A DNA stretch of 64,000 bases from Hyphomicrobiales bacterium (GTDB lineage Bacteria > Pseudomonadota > Alphaproteobacteria > Rhizobiales > Rhizobiaceae). Within the stretch, counting starts at the first letter, position 1; every line of letters begins with the position of its first letter. Shown here piece after piece: positions 8,413-17,267 of this stretch. Under the pieces are notes generated by a model. The model saw nothing but the letters and a program-made list of their open reading frames with translations, was not told the DNA's origin and did not search any database. The stretch covers positions 124,001-188,000 of the forward strand of contig UBJR01000009.1 of the NCBI GenBank assembly GCA_900465675.1. The letters run 5' to 3'. A program made the translations under genes and the position numbers.

Positions 8413-9540
8413 ATGGACGTTCGCGCCGCAGTCGCCGTTCAAGCCGGCAAGCCGCTTGAGGTCATGACAGTTCAGCTTGAAGGACCACGCGCCGGAGAGG
8501 TGCTGGTCGAGGTGAAGGCGACGGGCATCTGCCATACCGATGATTTCACTCTGTCGGGCGCCGATCCGGAAGGCCTCTTCCCGGCAATTCTCGGTCACGA
8601 AGGTGCAGGCATCGTCGTCGATGTCGGCCCCGGCGTCACCTCGGTGAAGAAGGGCGATCACGTCATTCCGCTCTACACGCCGGAATGCCGCGAGTGCTAT
8701 TCCTGCCTGTCGCGCAAGACCAACCTCTGCACATCGATCCGCGCGACGCAGGGCCAGGGCCTGATGCCCGACGGCACCTCGCGCTTCTCGATCGGCAAGG
8801 ACAAGATCCACCACTACATGGGCTGCTCCACCTTCTCGAACTTCACCGTTCTGCCGGAGATCGCGCTCGCCAAGGTCAACCCCGACGCCCCCTTCGACAA
8901 GATCTGCTACATCGGCTGCGGCGTCACCACAGGCATCGGCGCTGTCATAAACACCGCCAAGGTTGAGATCGGCTCGACGGCGATCGTCTTCGGTCTCGGC
9001 GGCATCGGCCTGAACGTGCTGCAGGGCCTGCGCCTTGCCGGCGCCGATATGATCATCGGCGTCGATATCAACCCCGACCGCAAGGAATGGGGTGAAAAGT
9101 TCGGCATGACGCATTTCGTCAATCCGAAGGAAGTCGGCGACGACATCGTGCCCTATCTCGTCAACCTGACGAAGCGCAACGGCGACCTGATCGGCGGCGC
9201 CGATTACACGTTCGATTGCACCGGCAATACCAAGGTCATGCGTCAGGCGCTCGAATCATCGCATCGCGGCTGGGGTAAGTCTGTTATCATCGGCGTTGCC
9301 GGCGCCGGCCAGGAAATCTCGACGCGTCCGTTCCAGCTGGTCACCGGCCGCAACTGGATGGGCACGGCCTTTGGCGGCGCGCGCGGCCGCACCGACGTGC
9401 CGAAGATCGTCGATTGGTACATGCAGGGCAAGATCCAGATCGACCCGATGATCACCCACACGATGCCGCTCGAAGACATCAACAAGGGCTTCGAGCTGAT
9501 GCACAAGGGCGAAAGCATCCGGGGCGTCGTGGTCTACTGA
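8413..9540 (+). CDS. adhC: S-(hydroxymethyl)glutathione dehydrogenase (class III ADH)
   Basis: 375 residues from the ATG at 8413 with GAGGGAG upstream; an upstream in-frame ATG at 8377 is less likely. It oxidises S-hydroxymethylglutathione to S-formylglutathione with NAD, and can also reduce S-nitrosoglutathione. Catalytic zinc ligands include ATGICHTDDF and GHEGAG. The structural zinc cysteines are in CRECYSCLSRKTNLC. The Rossmann motif is FGLGGIGL, followed by the NAD-selective Asp in GVDINPDRK. First gene of a four-gene set with gfa, UPF0178 and fghA. Also named frmA or flhA. Confidence 0.95.
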   Translation: MDVRAAVAVQAGKPLEVMTVQLEGPRAGEVLVEVKATGICHTDDFTLSGADPEGLFPAILGHEGAGIVVDVGPGVTSVKKGDHVIPLYTPECRECYSCLSRKTNLCTSIRATQGQGLMPDGTSRFSIGKDKIHHYMGCSTFSNFTVLPEIALAKVNPDAPFDKICYIGCGVTTGIGAVINTAKVEIGSTAIVFGLGGIGLNVLQGLRLAGADMIIGVDINPDRKEWGEKFGMTHFVNPKEVGDDIVPYLVNLTKRNGDLIGGADYTFDCTGNTKVMRQALESSHRGWGKSVIIGVAGAGQEISTRPFQLVTGRNWMGTAFGGARGRTDVPKIVDWYMQGKIQIDPMITHTMPLEDINKGFELMHKGESIRGVVVY

Positions 9541-9644
9541 GGAGAGTGATGCGGAATGCGGTTCGACGTTGAAATCGCCTGCGGCTTTGTCGCAAATCGA
9601 TCCTGATTTGGGAGCCGTGGGCAGCTGAGGAGGAGAAGCTGAAC

Positions 9645-10223
9645 ATGGCAAACCAGGTATCGATACACCCGCTGCTCGATGGCGGGGTGAAGAAGGGTCA
9701 GGCGAATTTCAACGGCGGAACGCTTGTCTGCGCCTGTACGGACAAGCCCGTGAAGGTGGCGGTCAAGGGCACGGTACTGCACAACCATGCCTGTGGCTGC
9801 AGCAAGTGCTGGAAGCCCAAGGGCGCCGCATTCTCGATCGTGGCAGTGGCGGCGCATGAGAATGTCTCGGTTCTGGAGAATGGCGACAAGCTTCACGTCG
9901 TCGATCCCGAAGCGCTGATCCAGCGCCATGCCTGCAAGCAGTGCGGCGTTCACATGTACGGACCAGTGGAGCGCGATCACGCGTTCAAGGGGCTGGATTT
10001 CGTTCATCCCGAACGTTTCCAGGAAAGCGGCTGGCCTGAACCGGGCTTTGCGGCCTTCGTCTCCTCGATCATTGAAACCGGCACGCCGCCTTCAGCGATG
10101 GCGGGCGTGCGGGGCAAGTTCAGGGAGATCGGCCTGGAGACCTACGACTGCCTCAATCCGACGCTGATGGACGTCATTGCCACCTGGGTGGCAAAGAAGG
10201 CCGGCACACTGAAAGAAGCCTGA
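9645..10223 (+). CDS. gfa: S-(hydroxymethyl)glutathione synthase (Gfa)
   Basis: 192 residues, GFA family. It is credited with speeding the condensation of formaldehyde and glutathione, which feeds AdhC just upstream. Zinc-binding cysteines typical of the family are present: [18 protein letters not shown] and [15 protein letters not shown] start with GAGGAG about 12 bases upstream. It lies 104 bases after adhC on the same strand, so co-transcription is likely. Confidence 0.93.
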   Translation: MANQVSIHPLLDGGVKKGQANFNGGTLVCACTDKPVKVAVKGTVLHNHACGCSKCWKPKGAAFSIVAVAAHENVSVLENGDKLHVVDPEALIQRHACKQCGVHMYGPVERDHAFKGLDFVHPERFQESGWPEPGFAAFVSSIIETGTPPSAMAGVRGKFREIGLETYDCLNPTLMDVIATWVAKKAGTLKEA

Positions 10224-10270
10224 CATCTTGAACCGATGGCAGCCGCCGGACTATGAGAGCCGAAAGAAAG

Positions 10271-10296
10271 AACGCTACGCGGTAACGCGTGGCGTT
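10271..10296 (+). promoter_or_regulatory. Intercistronic hairpin with GNRA loop
   Basis: AACGCTACGCG (10271-10281) pairs with CGCGTGGCGTT (10286-10296), an 11-bp stem with one G-U pair and a GTAA loop. No T-run follows, so it is not a terminator. It sits between gfa and the UPF0178 gene and could stabilise or process the mRNA. Confidence 0.5.
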
Positions 10297-10319
10297 CCAG
10301 CAAGAACAGATTGAACTTT

Positions 10320-10787
10320 ATGATCTATGTCGATGCAGACGCCTGCCCGGTCAAACCGGAAATCCTGAAGGTTGCCGAGCGCCTCGGCATCGAGGTCACC
10401 TTCGTCGCCAACTCGGGCCTGCGTCCGTCGCGCGATCCGATGGTGAAGAACGTCATCGTATCCAATGCGTTCGACGCGGCTGACAACTGGATCGCGGAGC
10501 ATGCAGGTCAAGGTGACGTCGTCGTCACCGCCGATGTGCCGCTTGCCGTGCGCTGTGTCGCAACCGGCGCGCTCGTCAGCGGCCCGACCGGACGCGTCTT
10601 CGACGACACCAATATCGGTATGGCGAGCGCCATGCGCGATCTCGGCGCCCATCTTCGCGAGACCGGCGAGAGCAAGGGCTACAACGCCGCCTTCAGCCCC
10701 AAGGACCGCTCACGGTTCCTGGAAACATTCGATCGCCTCTGCCGGCGCGCCAAGGCCGCCAGCTCCAATACGGATAGTCAGCCATGA
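10320..10787 (+). CDS. UPF0178 (YaiI/YqxD, DUF188) family protein
   Basis: 155 residues from the ATG at 10320. The start MIYVDADACPVK is the hallmark of the family, and TADVPLA, LVSGPTGR and SPKDRSRFLETFDR are also conserved. The N-terminal acidic cluster resembles a PIN/NYN-like nuclease metal site. The biochemical function of the family is not established. The ribosome site is weak. Its stop overlaps the fghA ATG by four bases (ATGA), so translational coupling to fghA is likely. Confidence 0.9.
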   Translation: MIYVDADACPVKPEILKVAERLGIEVTFVANSGLRPSRDPMVKNVIVSNAFDAADNWIAEHAGQGDVVVTADVPLAVRCVATGALVSGPTGRVFDDTNIGMASAMRDLGAHLRETGESKGYNAAFSPKDRSRFLETFDRLCRRAKAASSNTDSQP

Positions 10788-11617
10788 ACATCATTTCCCA
10801 GGCAACCGCTTTCGGCGGCATGCAGGGCGTCTTCAGCCACGCTTCGGAAGCTTGCAAGTGCGACATGACCTTTGCGGTCTTTGTGCCGCCGAAGGCGATC
10901 AAGGAGCCCTGCCCGGTGCTCTGGTATCTCTCCGGCCTCACCTGCACCCATGCAAACGTCATGGAGAAGGGCGAATACCGGCGCATGGCTGCAGAACTTG
11001 GCCTGATCATCGTTTGCCCCGACACCAGCCCGCGCGGCAATGACGTTGCCGACGAGCTGACCAATTGGCAGATGGGCAAGGGCGCCGGCTTCTATCTCGA
11101 CGCAACGGAATCGCCCTGGACCGAGCACTATCAGATGTACACCTACATCACCGAAGAGCTCCCTGCCCTGATCGCCGAACAATTCCGGGCCGACATGAGC
11201 CGTCAGGGCATCTTCGGCCATTCGATGGGCGGTCACGGTGCGATGACGATCGCGCTGAAGAACCCGGAGCGTTTTAAGAGCTGCTCGGCCTTCGCGCCGA
11301 TCGTCGAACCTTCGACAGCCGACTGGTCGGCACCTGCGCTCGGAAAATATCTCGGCACGGATGAGACCAAGTGGCGCCAGTATGACGCCTGCGCGCTGGT
11401 AAGCGATGGCGCACGGTTCCCGGAGTTCCTGATCGATCAGGGCAAGGCCGACGGCTTCCTGGAAAAGGGCCTGCGCCCCTGGCTGTTCGAAGAGGCGATC
11501 AAAGGCACGGACATCGGTCTGACGCTCCGCATGCACGAGCGCTACGACCACTCCTACTACTTCATCTCGACCTTCATGGACGACCATTTGAAGTGGCATG
11601 CCGAGCGGCTTGGGTAA
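10784..11617 (+). CDS. fghA: S-formylglutathione hydrolase
   Basis: 277 residues, esterase D family. It hydrolyses S-formylglutathione to formate and glutathione, completing the pathway begun by Gfa and AdhC. The nucleophile is Ser147 in GHSMGGHG. The oxyanion region LSGLTCTHANVMEKG and the C-terminal His in YDHSYYFIST are present. The start overlaps the UPF0178 stop by four bases. Also named frmB. Confidence 0.95.
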   Translation: MNIISQATAFGGMQGVFSHASEACKCDMTFAVFVPPKAIKEPCPVLWYLSGLTCTHANVMEKGEYRRMAAELGLIIVCPDTSPRGNDVADELTNWQMGKGAGFYLDATESPWTEHYQMYTYITEELPALIAEQFRADMSRQGIFGHSMGGHGAMTIALKNPERFKSCSAFAPIVEPSTADWSAPALGKYLGTDETKWRQYDACALVSDGARFPEFLIDQGKADGFLEKGLRPWLFEEAIKGTDIGLTLRMHERYDHSYYFISTFMDDHLKWHAERLG

Positions 11618-11697
11618 GGCGCAAGAAACGGGTGGCATGGCAGCTATGCCAATTCCTACCTTGAACTCGGCCGTTACTCCGCGCATATAGAAATCAA

Positions 11698-11773
11698 CGC
11701 AGACGACTGCGGCGTCCGATCCCTCGGGCGCAAATGTCGCGGGGACGGCCTCGCTCTTGAAAAGGAGAGTGAG
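11698..11773 (+). ncRNA. Guanidine-II (mini-ykkC) riboswitch
   Basis: Two short hairpins carry the diagnostic ACGR tetraloops: CGCAG-ACGA-CTGCG at 11698-11711 and GCGGGG-ACGG-CCTCGC at 11739-11754, with a 27-nt linker. This is the known architecture of mini-ykkC RNAs. The ribosome site AGGAG (11763-11767) follows. CTCGCTCT (11750-11757) can alternatively pair with AGAGTGAG (11766-11773), one G-U, masking the start region. That helix uses the same bases as the 3' arm of hairpin 2, so ligand binding should free the ribosome site. The downstream gene is an SMR guanidinium exporter, the expected target. Confidence 0.85.
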
Positions 11774-12088
11774 ATGGCCTGGTTCCTGCTGTTTCTAGCC
11801 GGACTTTTTGAATGTGGTTGGGCGATCGGTCTGAAATACACCGATGGCTTCACCAAACCCATGCCGACGATTTTCACCGTTATCTCGATGGTGATCAGCG
11901 TCGTGCTTCTGGGGCTGGCGGTAAAGACGCTACCGATCGGCACCGCTTACGCGATCTGGACCGGCATCGGCACGGTCGGCACGGTCCTTCTCGGCATCTG
12001 GCTGCTTGGCGATCCCGCGACCGCATCGCGCCTCGCCTGCATCGCACTGATCGTTGCAGGCATCGCGGGGCTGAAGCTCACCGCATGA
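11774..12088 (+). CDS. sugE: SMR guanidinium exporter (SugE/Gdx)
   Basis: 104 residues, four membrane helices, Small Multidrug Resistance family. The essential Glu13 lies in LAGLFECGWAIGLKY. The Gdx/SugE subtype is supported by this motif, by GTAYAIWTGIGTVG in helix 3, and by the guanidine-II riboswitch directly upstream. Gdx proteins export guanidinium in exchange for protons and work as antiparallel dimers in the inner membrane. Ribosome site AGGAG at 11763-11767. Confidence 0.93.
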   Translation: MAWFLLFLAGLFECGWAIGLKYTDGFTKPMPTIFTVISMVISVVLLGLAVKTLPIGTAYAIWTGIGTVGTVLLGIWLLGDPATASRLACIALIVAGIAGLKLTA

Positions 12089-12095
12089 GATAAAA

Positions 12096-12128
12096 ACGCC
12101 GCAGGCCAAGACCCGCGGCGTCTTCTTT
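12096..12128 (+). terminator. Terminator between sugE and doxX-like gene
   Basis: ACGCCGC (12096-12102) pairs with GCGGCGT (12115-12121), followed by CTTCTTT. Preceding As (AAAAA on the plus strand) allow function in the opposite direction for the convergent DoxX gene. Confidence 0.65.
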
Positions 12129-12522
12129 AGGCGTTGCGCTTGTCCACCGACAGCGCGCCAGCTCCGGCGAAAACCAGGAACAGGAAGATGAAGCAGAACA
12201 GGATCGCTTCGCCGCCGCCGTTGACCGCCGGGTAGAAGCCGCGCGGGAAATGCGCCATGAAATAGGCGATCGCCATCTCACCGGACAGCAGGAAGGCAAC
12301 CGGGCGCGTCAGGAAGCCGACGAGAACGAGCAGACCACCGATAACCTCAAGCAATGCGGCAACGAGGAAAAGCGGCGGCAGCGAACCACCCTCGCCTTGC
12401 GGGATGGGAAAAGCGAAAAGCTTCATCGTGCCATGCTCGATAAAAAGCAAAGCGGTGAAAATTCTGAGCGCAGCCAGCGCGAAGGGTTGGTAGGCGTTCA
12501 GGCGATCAAAAATACCAGACAT
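12127..12522 (-). CDS. DoxX family membrane protein
   Basis: 131 residues with four predicted helices. The family signature is visible: an N-terminal RIFTALLFIEHGTMKLF, then LLVLVGFLTRPVAFLLSGEMAIAYF and a C-terminal hydrophobic helix. DoxX-type proteins are small inner-membrane proteins, some linked to quinones or redox complexes; the exact role is unknown. Strong AAGGAGAG precedes the start. Nothing clear is visible in the gap 12523-12648 except its promoter region. Confidence 0.88.
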   Translation of the reverse strand: MSGIFDRLNAYQPFALAALRIFTALLFIEHGTMKLFAFPIPQGEGGSLPPLFLVAALLEVIGGLLVLVGFLTRPVAFLLSGEMAIAYFMAHFPRGFYPAVNGGGEAILFCFIFLFLVFAGAGALSVDKRNA

Positions 12523-12648
12523 AAAGACTCTCCTTTTAGGGGCGCAAGAGCGTTAGCGCGTCGCCATTCCCAAGAAAAATCACGGAATGCCAACGTCTAT
12601 TCACTTCTTCGACAGTGCGTAAACAGCTGAAAGGACAGTTTTATTCGC

Positions 12649-14181
12649 TCATAACGGAATGTTGTCATGCTTCTTCCAGGGATTGGAGAGATCCTTGTTG
12701 CGTAGCATCTTCAATCCGCGCGCCAGACGGCGGCGCGTCGAGTGCGGCATGATCACCTCGTCTATGTAACCGCGCTCGGCGGCAACGAAAGGCGACAGGA
12801 ACCGGTCCTCGTACATTTTCGTATGCGCCGCGATCTTCTCGGGATCGGCAATATCCTTGCGGAAGATGATCTCGACCGCGCCTTTGGCTCCCATGACGGC
12901 GATCTGTGCCGTCGGCCAGGCGTAATTGAGGTCGCCGCGCAAATGCTTCGACGCCATCACGTCATAAGCGCCGCCGAAAGCCTTGCGGGTGATCACCGTC
13001 AACTTCGGAACCGTCGCTTCGGCATACGCAAACAGCAGCTTTGCGCCATGCTTGATCAGGCCACCATATTCCTGCGCCGTCCCAGGCAGGAATCCCGGTA
13101 CATCGACAAAGGTCACCAGCGGAATGTTGAAGCAATCGCAGAAGCGCACGAAACGCGCCGCCTTGCGCGATGCATCGCTATCGAGCACGCCCGCCAGCAC
13201 CATCGGCTGGTTGGCCACGAAACCGACCGTAGAGCCCTCTATGCGCCCGAAGCCGCAGACGATGTTCTTGGCGAAGCTCGACTGGATCTCGAAGAAATCG
13301 CCCTCATCGGCGACCTTCAGGATCAGTTCCTTGATGTCATAGGGCTTGTTGGCGTTGGCGGGCACAAGCGTATCGAGCGACTCGTCCACCTCTGTCACCG
13401 GCTGGTAACATTCGATTTCCGGGATCGGCGATGTGTTTGACAAGGGCAGGAAATCGATCAGGCGGCGCACCTGCAGCAGCGTATCGACATCGTTGTCATA
13501 GGCGCCGTCGGCAATCGACGACCGCGTCGTATGCACGGAGGCGCCGCCGAGCTCTTCGGCCGTCACCGTCTCATTGGTCACAGTCTTGACGACGTCGGGC
13601 CCGGTCACGAACATGTAGGACGTATCACGCACCATGAAGATGAAATCGGTCATAGCCGGCGAATAGACGTCGCCACCAGCACAAGGCCCCATGATCACTG
13701 ATATCTGCGGGATGACGCCCGATGCCAGCACGTTGCGCTGGAACACTTCCGCATAGCCGCCGAGCGCCGCGACGCCCTCCTGGATGCGCGCACCGCCTGC
13801 ATCATAGATACCGATGACGGGCGCGCGGTTCTTCAGCGCCATGTCCTGAACCTTCATGATCTTCTCGGCATGCGCTTCCGAAAGCGAGCCGCCGAAGACC
13901 GTGAAATCCTTGGCGAAGACGAAGCCGGTACGACCGTTGACCGTGCCCCAGCCGGTGACGACACCGTCGCCGGCAAAGCGGGTCTTCTCCATGCCGAAAT
14001 CGGTGGAACGGTGCTCGACGAACATGTCGAATTCTTCGAAGGAATCTTCATCGAGGATCAGGTCGATCCGCTCGCGGGCCGTGAGCTTGCCACGCTTGTG
14101 CTGCGCATCGATGCGCGCCTGCCCGCCGCCAAGCCGCGCTTCGTCGCGCCGGCGCTCAAGCTCCTCGAGAATTTCCTTCAT
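12649..14181 (-). CDS. pccB: Propionyl-CoA carboxylase beta subunit
   Basis: 510 residues, carboxyltransferase of the crotonase fold. N-terminal half binds acyl-CoA ([20 protein letters not shown], then [10 protein letters not shown] and [11 protein letters not shown]), and the C-terminal half binds biotin ([17 protein letters not shown], then [10 protein letters not shown]). Length and motifs fit PccB better than MccB or AccD. It would pair with PccA at 4907-6916 to feed propionyl-CoA into the methylmalonyl-CoA route. The two genes are on opposite strands about 6 kb apart. Start ATG with GGAGGAG upstream. Confidence 0.93.
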   Translation of the reverse strand: MKEILEELERRRDEARLGGGQARIDAQHKRGKLTARERIDLILDEDSFEEFDMFVEHRSTDFGMEKTRFAGDGVVTGWGTVNGRTGFVFAKDFTVFGGSLSEAHAEKIMKVQDMALKNRAPVIGIYDAGGARIQEGVAALGGYAEVFQRNVLASGVIPQISVIMGPCAGGDVYSPAMTDFIFMVRDTSYMFVTGPDVVKTVTNETVTAEELGGASVHTTRSSIADGAYDNDVDTLLQVRRLIDFLPLSNTSPIPEIECYQPVTEVDESLDTLVPANANKPYDIKELILKVADEGDFFEIQSSFAKNIVCGFGRIEGSTVGFVANQPMVLAGVLDSDASRKAARFVRFCDCFNIPLVTFVDVPGFLPGTAQEYGGLIKHGAKLLFAYAEATVPKLTVITRKAFGGAYDVMASKHLRGDLNYAWPTAQIAVMGAKGAVEIIFRKDIADPEKIAAHTKMYEDRFLSPFVAAERGYIDEVIMPHSTRRRLARGLKMLRNKDLSNPWKKHDNIPL

Positions 14182-14213
14182 GAAAACTCCTCCTGCCGCC
14201 AGCGCGGCATTGA

Positions 14214-14672
14214 TCAGCCGCGCCCGGCCGTCAGCTTGAATGCCGAGCGAAGCCGCGCGGCAATATCTTCTGCGAGAATCTGATCGGCCATCGCAGGATC
14301 GTTGGCGAAGCTCGACACGTCGAAAGCCGAGACGCCGATCACCGACCCGTCGTCGACAGAGGCAGCATCGGCGGTAATCTTCGCGACGTTGCGGTTGTTG
14401 TCGAACCCCTGCCCCTTGGTGACGGAAACGATGCGGATCGTCAGCACGACGCGCGGATAGACGTCGGTGCGGACCGTGGCATTGATGGCGGCATTGACGC
14501 GGTCGCTGATGCCTGAAAGCAGAGGCCCGGCGATCCCGGGGCCACCGAGAACCACAGCACTTCTGACGTCATATACAGGGGCTGGCGGCTCGCTGGAACC
14601 CATGCCGGCACAGCCGGTTAAGGCAGCGCAGATGATCGCTATCTGGCAAAAACACAACCGCAGCCACTTCAT
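14214..14672 (-). CDS. Putative lipoprotein
   Basis: 152 residues from the ATG at 14672 ([12 protein letters not shown]). A lipoprotein signal peptide ends in the lipobox LTGC, with the modified Cys at about residue 21. The mature part (~130 residues) has [21 protein letters not shown] and alternates hydrophobic strands. I do not recognise the family. It lies 32 bases upstream of pccB on the same strand and may be co-transcribed. Confidence 0.75.
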   Translation of the reverse strand: MKWLRLCFCQIAIICAALTGCAGMGSSEPPAPVYDVRSAVVLGGPGIAGPLLSGISDRVNAAINATVRTDVYPRVVLTIRIVSVTKGQGFDNNRNVAKITADAASVDDGSVIGVSAFDVSSFANDPAMADQILAEDIAARLRSAFKLTAGRG

Positions 14673-14743
14673 TGAAAAACCCTGCACCCATCCCCACTCA
14701 GGAGTCGCAGAGTTCGTCATTATGGCGGTCAAAGCAATATGTT

Positions 14744-15529
14744 TCAGGCCCTTAGCGCCAAAAAAACATCCGCCGACGCCTTGAAGTCCTCGAAGCGCTT
14801 GGCGCGACGCTCTTCGGCTTCCTCGTCGCTGCCCCAATGCTCGATCGTCCAGTCCTCGTCGAGATGCGCAAGCGACCAGGCTTCGTCCATCGTCAGGTGC
14901 CGCTCGGCAAAAGCCAGCGCCAGGATTGCCGATCCGGTCAGCGTCGTCATCGTATGCAACGCGGCAAGCGCCAGCGCGCTATTATGGCGGCGAAGCGTCA
15001 CGCCGAAAGCCGCGATGGCGTCACGCGGCTGCTCATGATGGATCACGCCCTCGATCAGCAGGAAGCGCGCACCGAGATCGCCGGCCGCCCAGTCGAGCAC
15101 CGGATCCCAGCGCTCGGCCTGGCGCTGCACTAGCAGCTCCGGCTGGTCGGCGCGGTAGCAGAGAAGATCGCTGGAGGAAAAGCGCACAATATCGTCGAAC
15201 ACCGCCTGTGTGTCGGTCGCCACGCCGTCGAGCGCCGTGTTCACCAGCCGCGTCACAGGCATGGTCGCCGGATCGATTACCTCCGCCTGCGCCTGCCATT
15301 CGGCAGAGAGCAGATCGGCAAGCAGCTTGGTCGGCACGGCAAGGATCTGTTTGGCAGGCGTGCGGACGGGCCGGCCGTCGAGCAGGATCGCAAATCCGGC
15401 ATCCTGCTCGGCAACGGAAACCTCCTTGTAGAAGCGTTTCGGCAGCGGCTTCTTCATCTGGATCTGCGCGCGGCGGATCGGATCGGGATGGCTGAGGCCT
15501 TCGGAAAGGTCGTTCAACAGGTCGCGCAT
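14744..15529 (-). CDS. ATP12 family F1-ATPase assembly chaperone
   Basis: 261 residues, close to the alphaproteobacterial ATP12 family. It resembles mitochondrial Atp12, which binds the F1 alpha subunit during ATP synthase assembly. Conserved stretches include KRFYKEVSV, ILLDGRPVRTPAK, EWQAQ, RFSSSDLLCYRA, and the C-terminal LDEDWTIEHWGSDEEAE. Cytoplasmic. It lies 9 bases downstream of the HAD gene in a minus-strand run crcB-rluC-HAD-ATP12. A start further in (MKKPLPKRF) is possible. Confidence 0.92.
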   Translation of the reverse strand: MRDLLNDLSEGLSHPDPIRRAQIQMKKPLPKRFYKEVSVAEQDAGFAILLDGRPVRTPAKQILAVPTKLLADLLSAEWQAQAEVIDPATMPVTRLVNTALDGVATDTQAVFDDIVRFSSSDLLCYRADQPELLVQRQAERWDPVLDWAAGDLGARFLLIEGVIHHEQPRDAIAAFGVTLRRHNSALALAALHTMTTLTGSAILALAFAERHLTMDEAWSLAHLDEDWTIEHWGSDEEAEERRAKRFEDFKASADVFLALRA

Positions 15530-15538
15530 GGCGTCACC

Positions 15539-16189
15539 TCATAAATGGTCGAGCACGTCGTTCGGATGATGGGCGATCGCATCGGCACCTGCAGCAATCA
15601 GCTCATCGACACTGGCATATCCCCAGGATACGCCGATCGCCTTGGCACCGGCGGCCTTCGCCATCTGCATGTCGTAAATCGCATCGCCGATGACAACGGT
15701 ATCGGCAGGGTTCATGCCGGTTTCGTCACAGCATTCCGTCACCATGGCCGGATGCGGCTTGGACGGGCAATCGTCGGCAGTCCGTGAAACGATGAAGTGT
15801 GGCGCAAAGCCATGGATTTCAAGAACGCTGACAAGGCCACGCCGGGACTTGCCGGTCACGGCACCGATCAGGATGTCGTCGCGCGCCGCAAGCGCTGCAA
15901 TGACAGTCTTGATACCGTCGAACAACGGCACGTCCATGCCGGGTTCGCCGCGCACATCCATGTAGATTTTCTTGTAGTGCGCGGTCATTGCCACTGCCTC
16001 GTCATCGACATGCGGTTTGCCCTGCATCCGGGCAATGGCGATATCGAGCGTCAGACCGATGATCGACTTGGTGCTTTCGATCGCAGGCCGCGGATGGCCG
16101 AAGGCCACGAAGGTCCGGGCCATGACTTCATGGATCAGCGCAGCACTGTCGACAAGCGTGCCGTCGCAATCGAACAGGGCGAGCTTCAT
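15539..16189 (-). CDS. HAD-IA phosphatase (phosphoglycolate phosphatase-like)
   Basis: 216 residues. Motif I is FDCDGTLVDS (nucleophile Asp7, acid/base Asp9). Motif II is around GAVTGKSRRG, motif III is the Lys in CPSKPHPAM, and motif IV is VIGDAIYDMQMA. The helical cap lies at ~15-85. The substrate is a small phosphate ester; 2-phosphoglycolate is a common annotation but not proven by sequence. The start overlaps the end of the pseudouridine synthase gene by four bases, implying coupling. Confidence 0.9.
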   Translation of the reverse strand: MKLALFDCDGTLVDSAALIHEVMARTFVAFGHPRPAIESTKSIIGLTLDIAIARMQGKPHVDDEAVAMTAHYKKIYMDVRGEPGMDVPLFDGIKTVIAALAARDDILIGAVTGKSRRGLVSVLEIHGFAPHFIVSRTADDCPSKPHPAMVTECCDETGMNPADTVVIGDAIYDMQMAKAAGAKAIGVSWGYASVDELIAAGADAIAHHPNDVLDHL

Positions 16190-17178
16190 TCGTAGTCTTC
16201 CCGATCCGCCTCTGCGAGGTCGAGGCCGAGCAGGTTCCAGGTCTGCACCATATGCGGGGGCAGCGGCGCGGTGACCCGCAGACGGCCGCCATTCGGATGA
16301 GGAACGTCGATCTTGCGCGCATGCAGATGCAGCTTCTTCTGCACGCCGCCGGGGAAATCCCAGTTATGGTCGTCGTCGAAATATTTGGGGTCGCCGATGA
16401 TCGGGTGGCCGATGTGCAGCGCGTGCACACGCAACTGGTGCGTACGCCCCGTATAGGGCTCCATCTCCAGCCAGGCGAGGTTCTGCGCTGCCGTTTCGCG
16501 CACCTTGTAGTAGGAGATCGCGTGGTCCGCCCCCTCCTCGCCGTGCTTGCAGACCCGCATGCGGTCACCGTCCGGCGTCTGCTCCTTGACGAGCCAGGTC
16601 GAAATCTTGTCCTCGTGCTTGCGCGGTACGCCCTTCACCAGCGACCAGTAGGTCTTTTTGGTGTCGCGCTCGCGAAACGCCGCCGTCAGCTTTTGCGCCG
16701 CGCCGCGGGTGCGGGCAATCACCAGCACGCCCGAAGTGTCGCGGTCGAGCCGATGCACCAGCCGCGGCTTCTCGCCCTTCGGGCTGGTCCACGCCTCGAG
16801 CATCTTGTCGATATTGCGCGTTACGCCCGATCCGCCCTGCACAGCAAGGCCGGCCGGCTTGTTGAGCACGATCACCTTGTCGTCCTCGTGCAGCACCATA
16901 CGCTGCAGCAATTCGTAATCGCCACTATGCTTCAGATCATGGCCGGCAATCGGGGTGTTTTTCTTGGCATCGACATCAATCGGCGGAACGCGCACCACCT
17001 GGCCGGGCTGCACCCGCGCGTCGGTCTTGACGCGGCCGCCATCGACACGCACCTGGCCGGAGCGCAGGAGCTTCTGGAGAGGACCGAAGCCCAGGCCCGG
17101 AAAATGGATCTTGAACCAGCGATCGAGCCGCATGCCCGCCTCGTCCGGTTCGACGGTGATATGTTCAATGCCAGCCAT
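16186..17178 (-). CDS. RluC/RluD-type 23S rRNA pseudouridine synthase
   Basis: 330 residues from the ATG at 17178; an extra 11 codons upstream are possible. An S4 RNA-binding domain occupies ~1-80 (MRLDRWFKIHFPGLGFGPLQKLLRSG split across the fold), followed by the RluA-type catalytic domain with the active-site Asp in HRLDRDTSG, and PYTGRTHQLRVH. It isomerises specific uridines in rRNA. RluC (955/2504/2580) is the likely subtype, but that is an inference. It lies 89 bases downstream of crcB and overlaps the HAD gene. Confidence 0.92.
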   Translation of the reverse strand: MAGIEHITVEPDEAGMRLDRWFKIHFPGLGFGPLQKLLRSGQVRVDGGRVKTDARVQPGQVVRVPPIDVDAKKNTPIAGHDLKHSGDYELLQRMVLHEDDKVIVLNKPAGLAVQGGSGVTRNIDKMLEAWTSPKGEKPRLVHRLDRDTSGVLVIARTRGAAQKLTAAFRERDTKKTYWSLVKGVPRKHEDKISTWLVKEQTPDGDRMRVCKHGEEGADHAISYYKVRETAAQNLAWLEMEPYTGRTHQLRVHALHIGHPIIGDPKYFDDDHNWDFPGGVQKKLHLHARKIDVPHPNGGRLRVTAPLPPHMVQTWNLLGLDLAEADREDYE

Positions 17179-17267
17179 GAAAGTACTTTCGGAAAGAGTT
17201 GCCGGCGCCAAGCGCGGCCTTTGCCGGTGGCTTTAGAGCATTTTTGTCGAAAACGGAAACCCGAATC

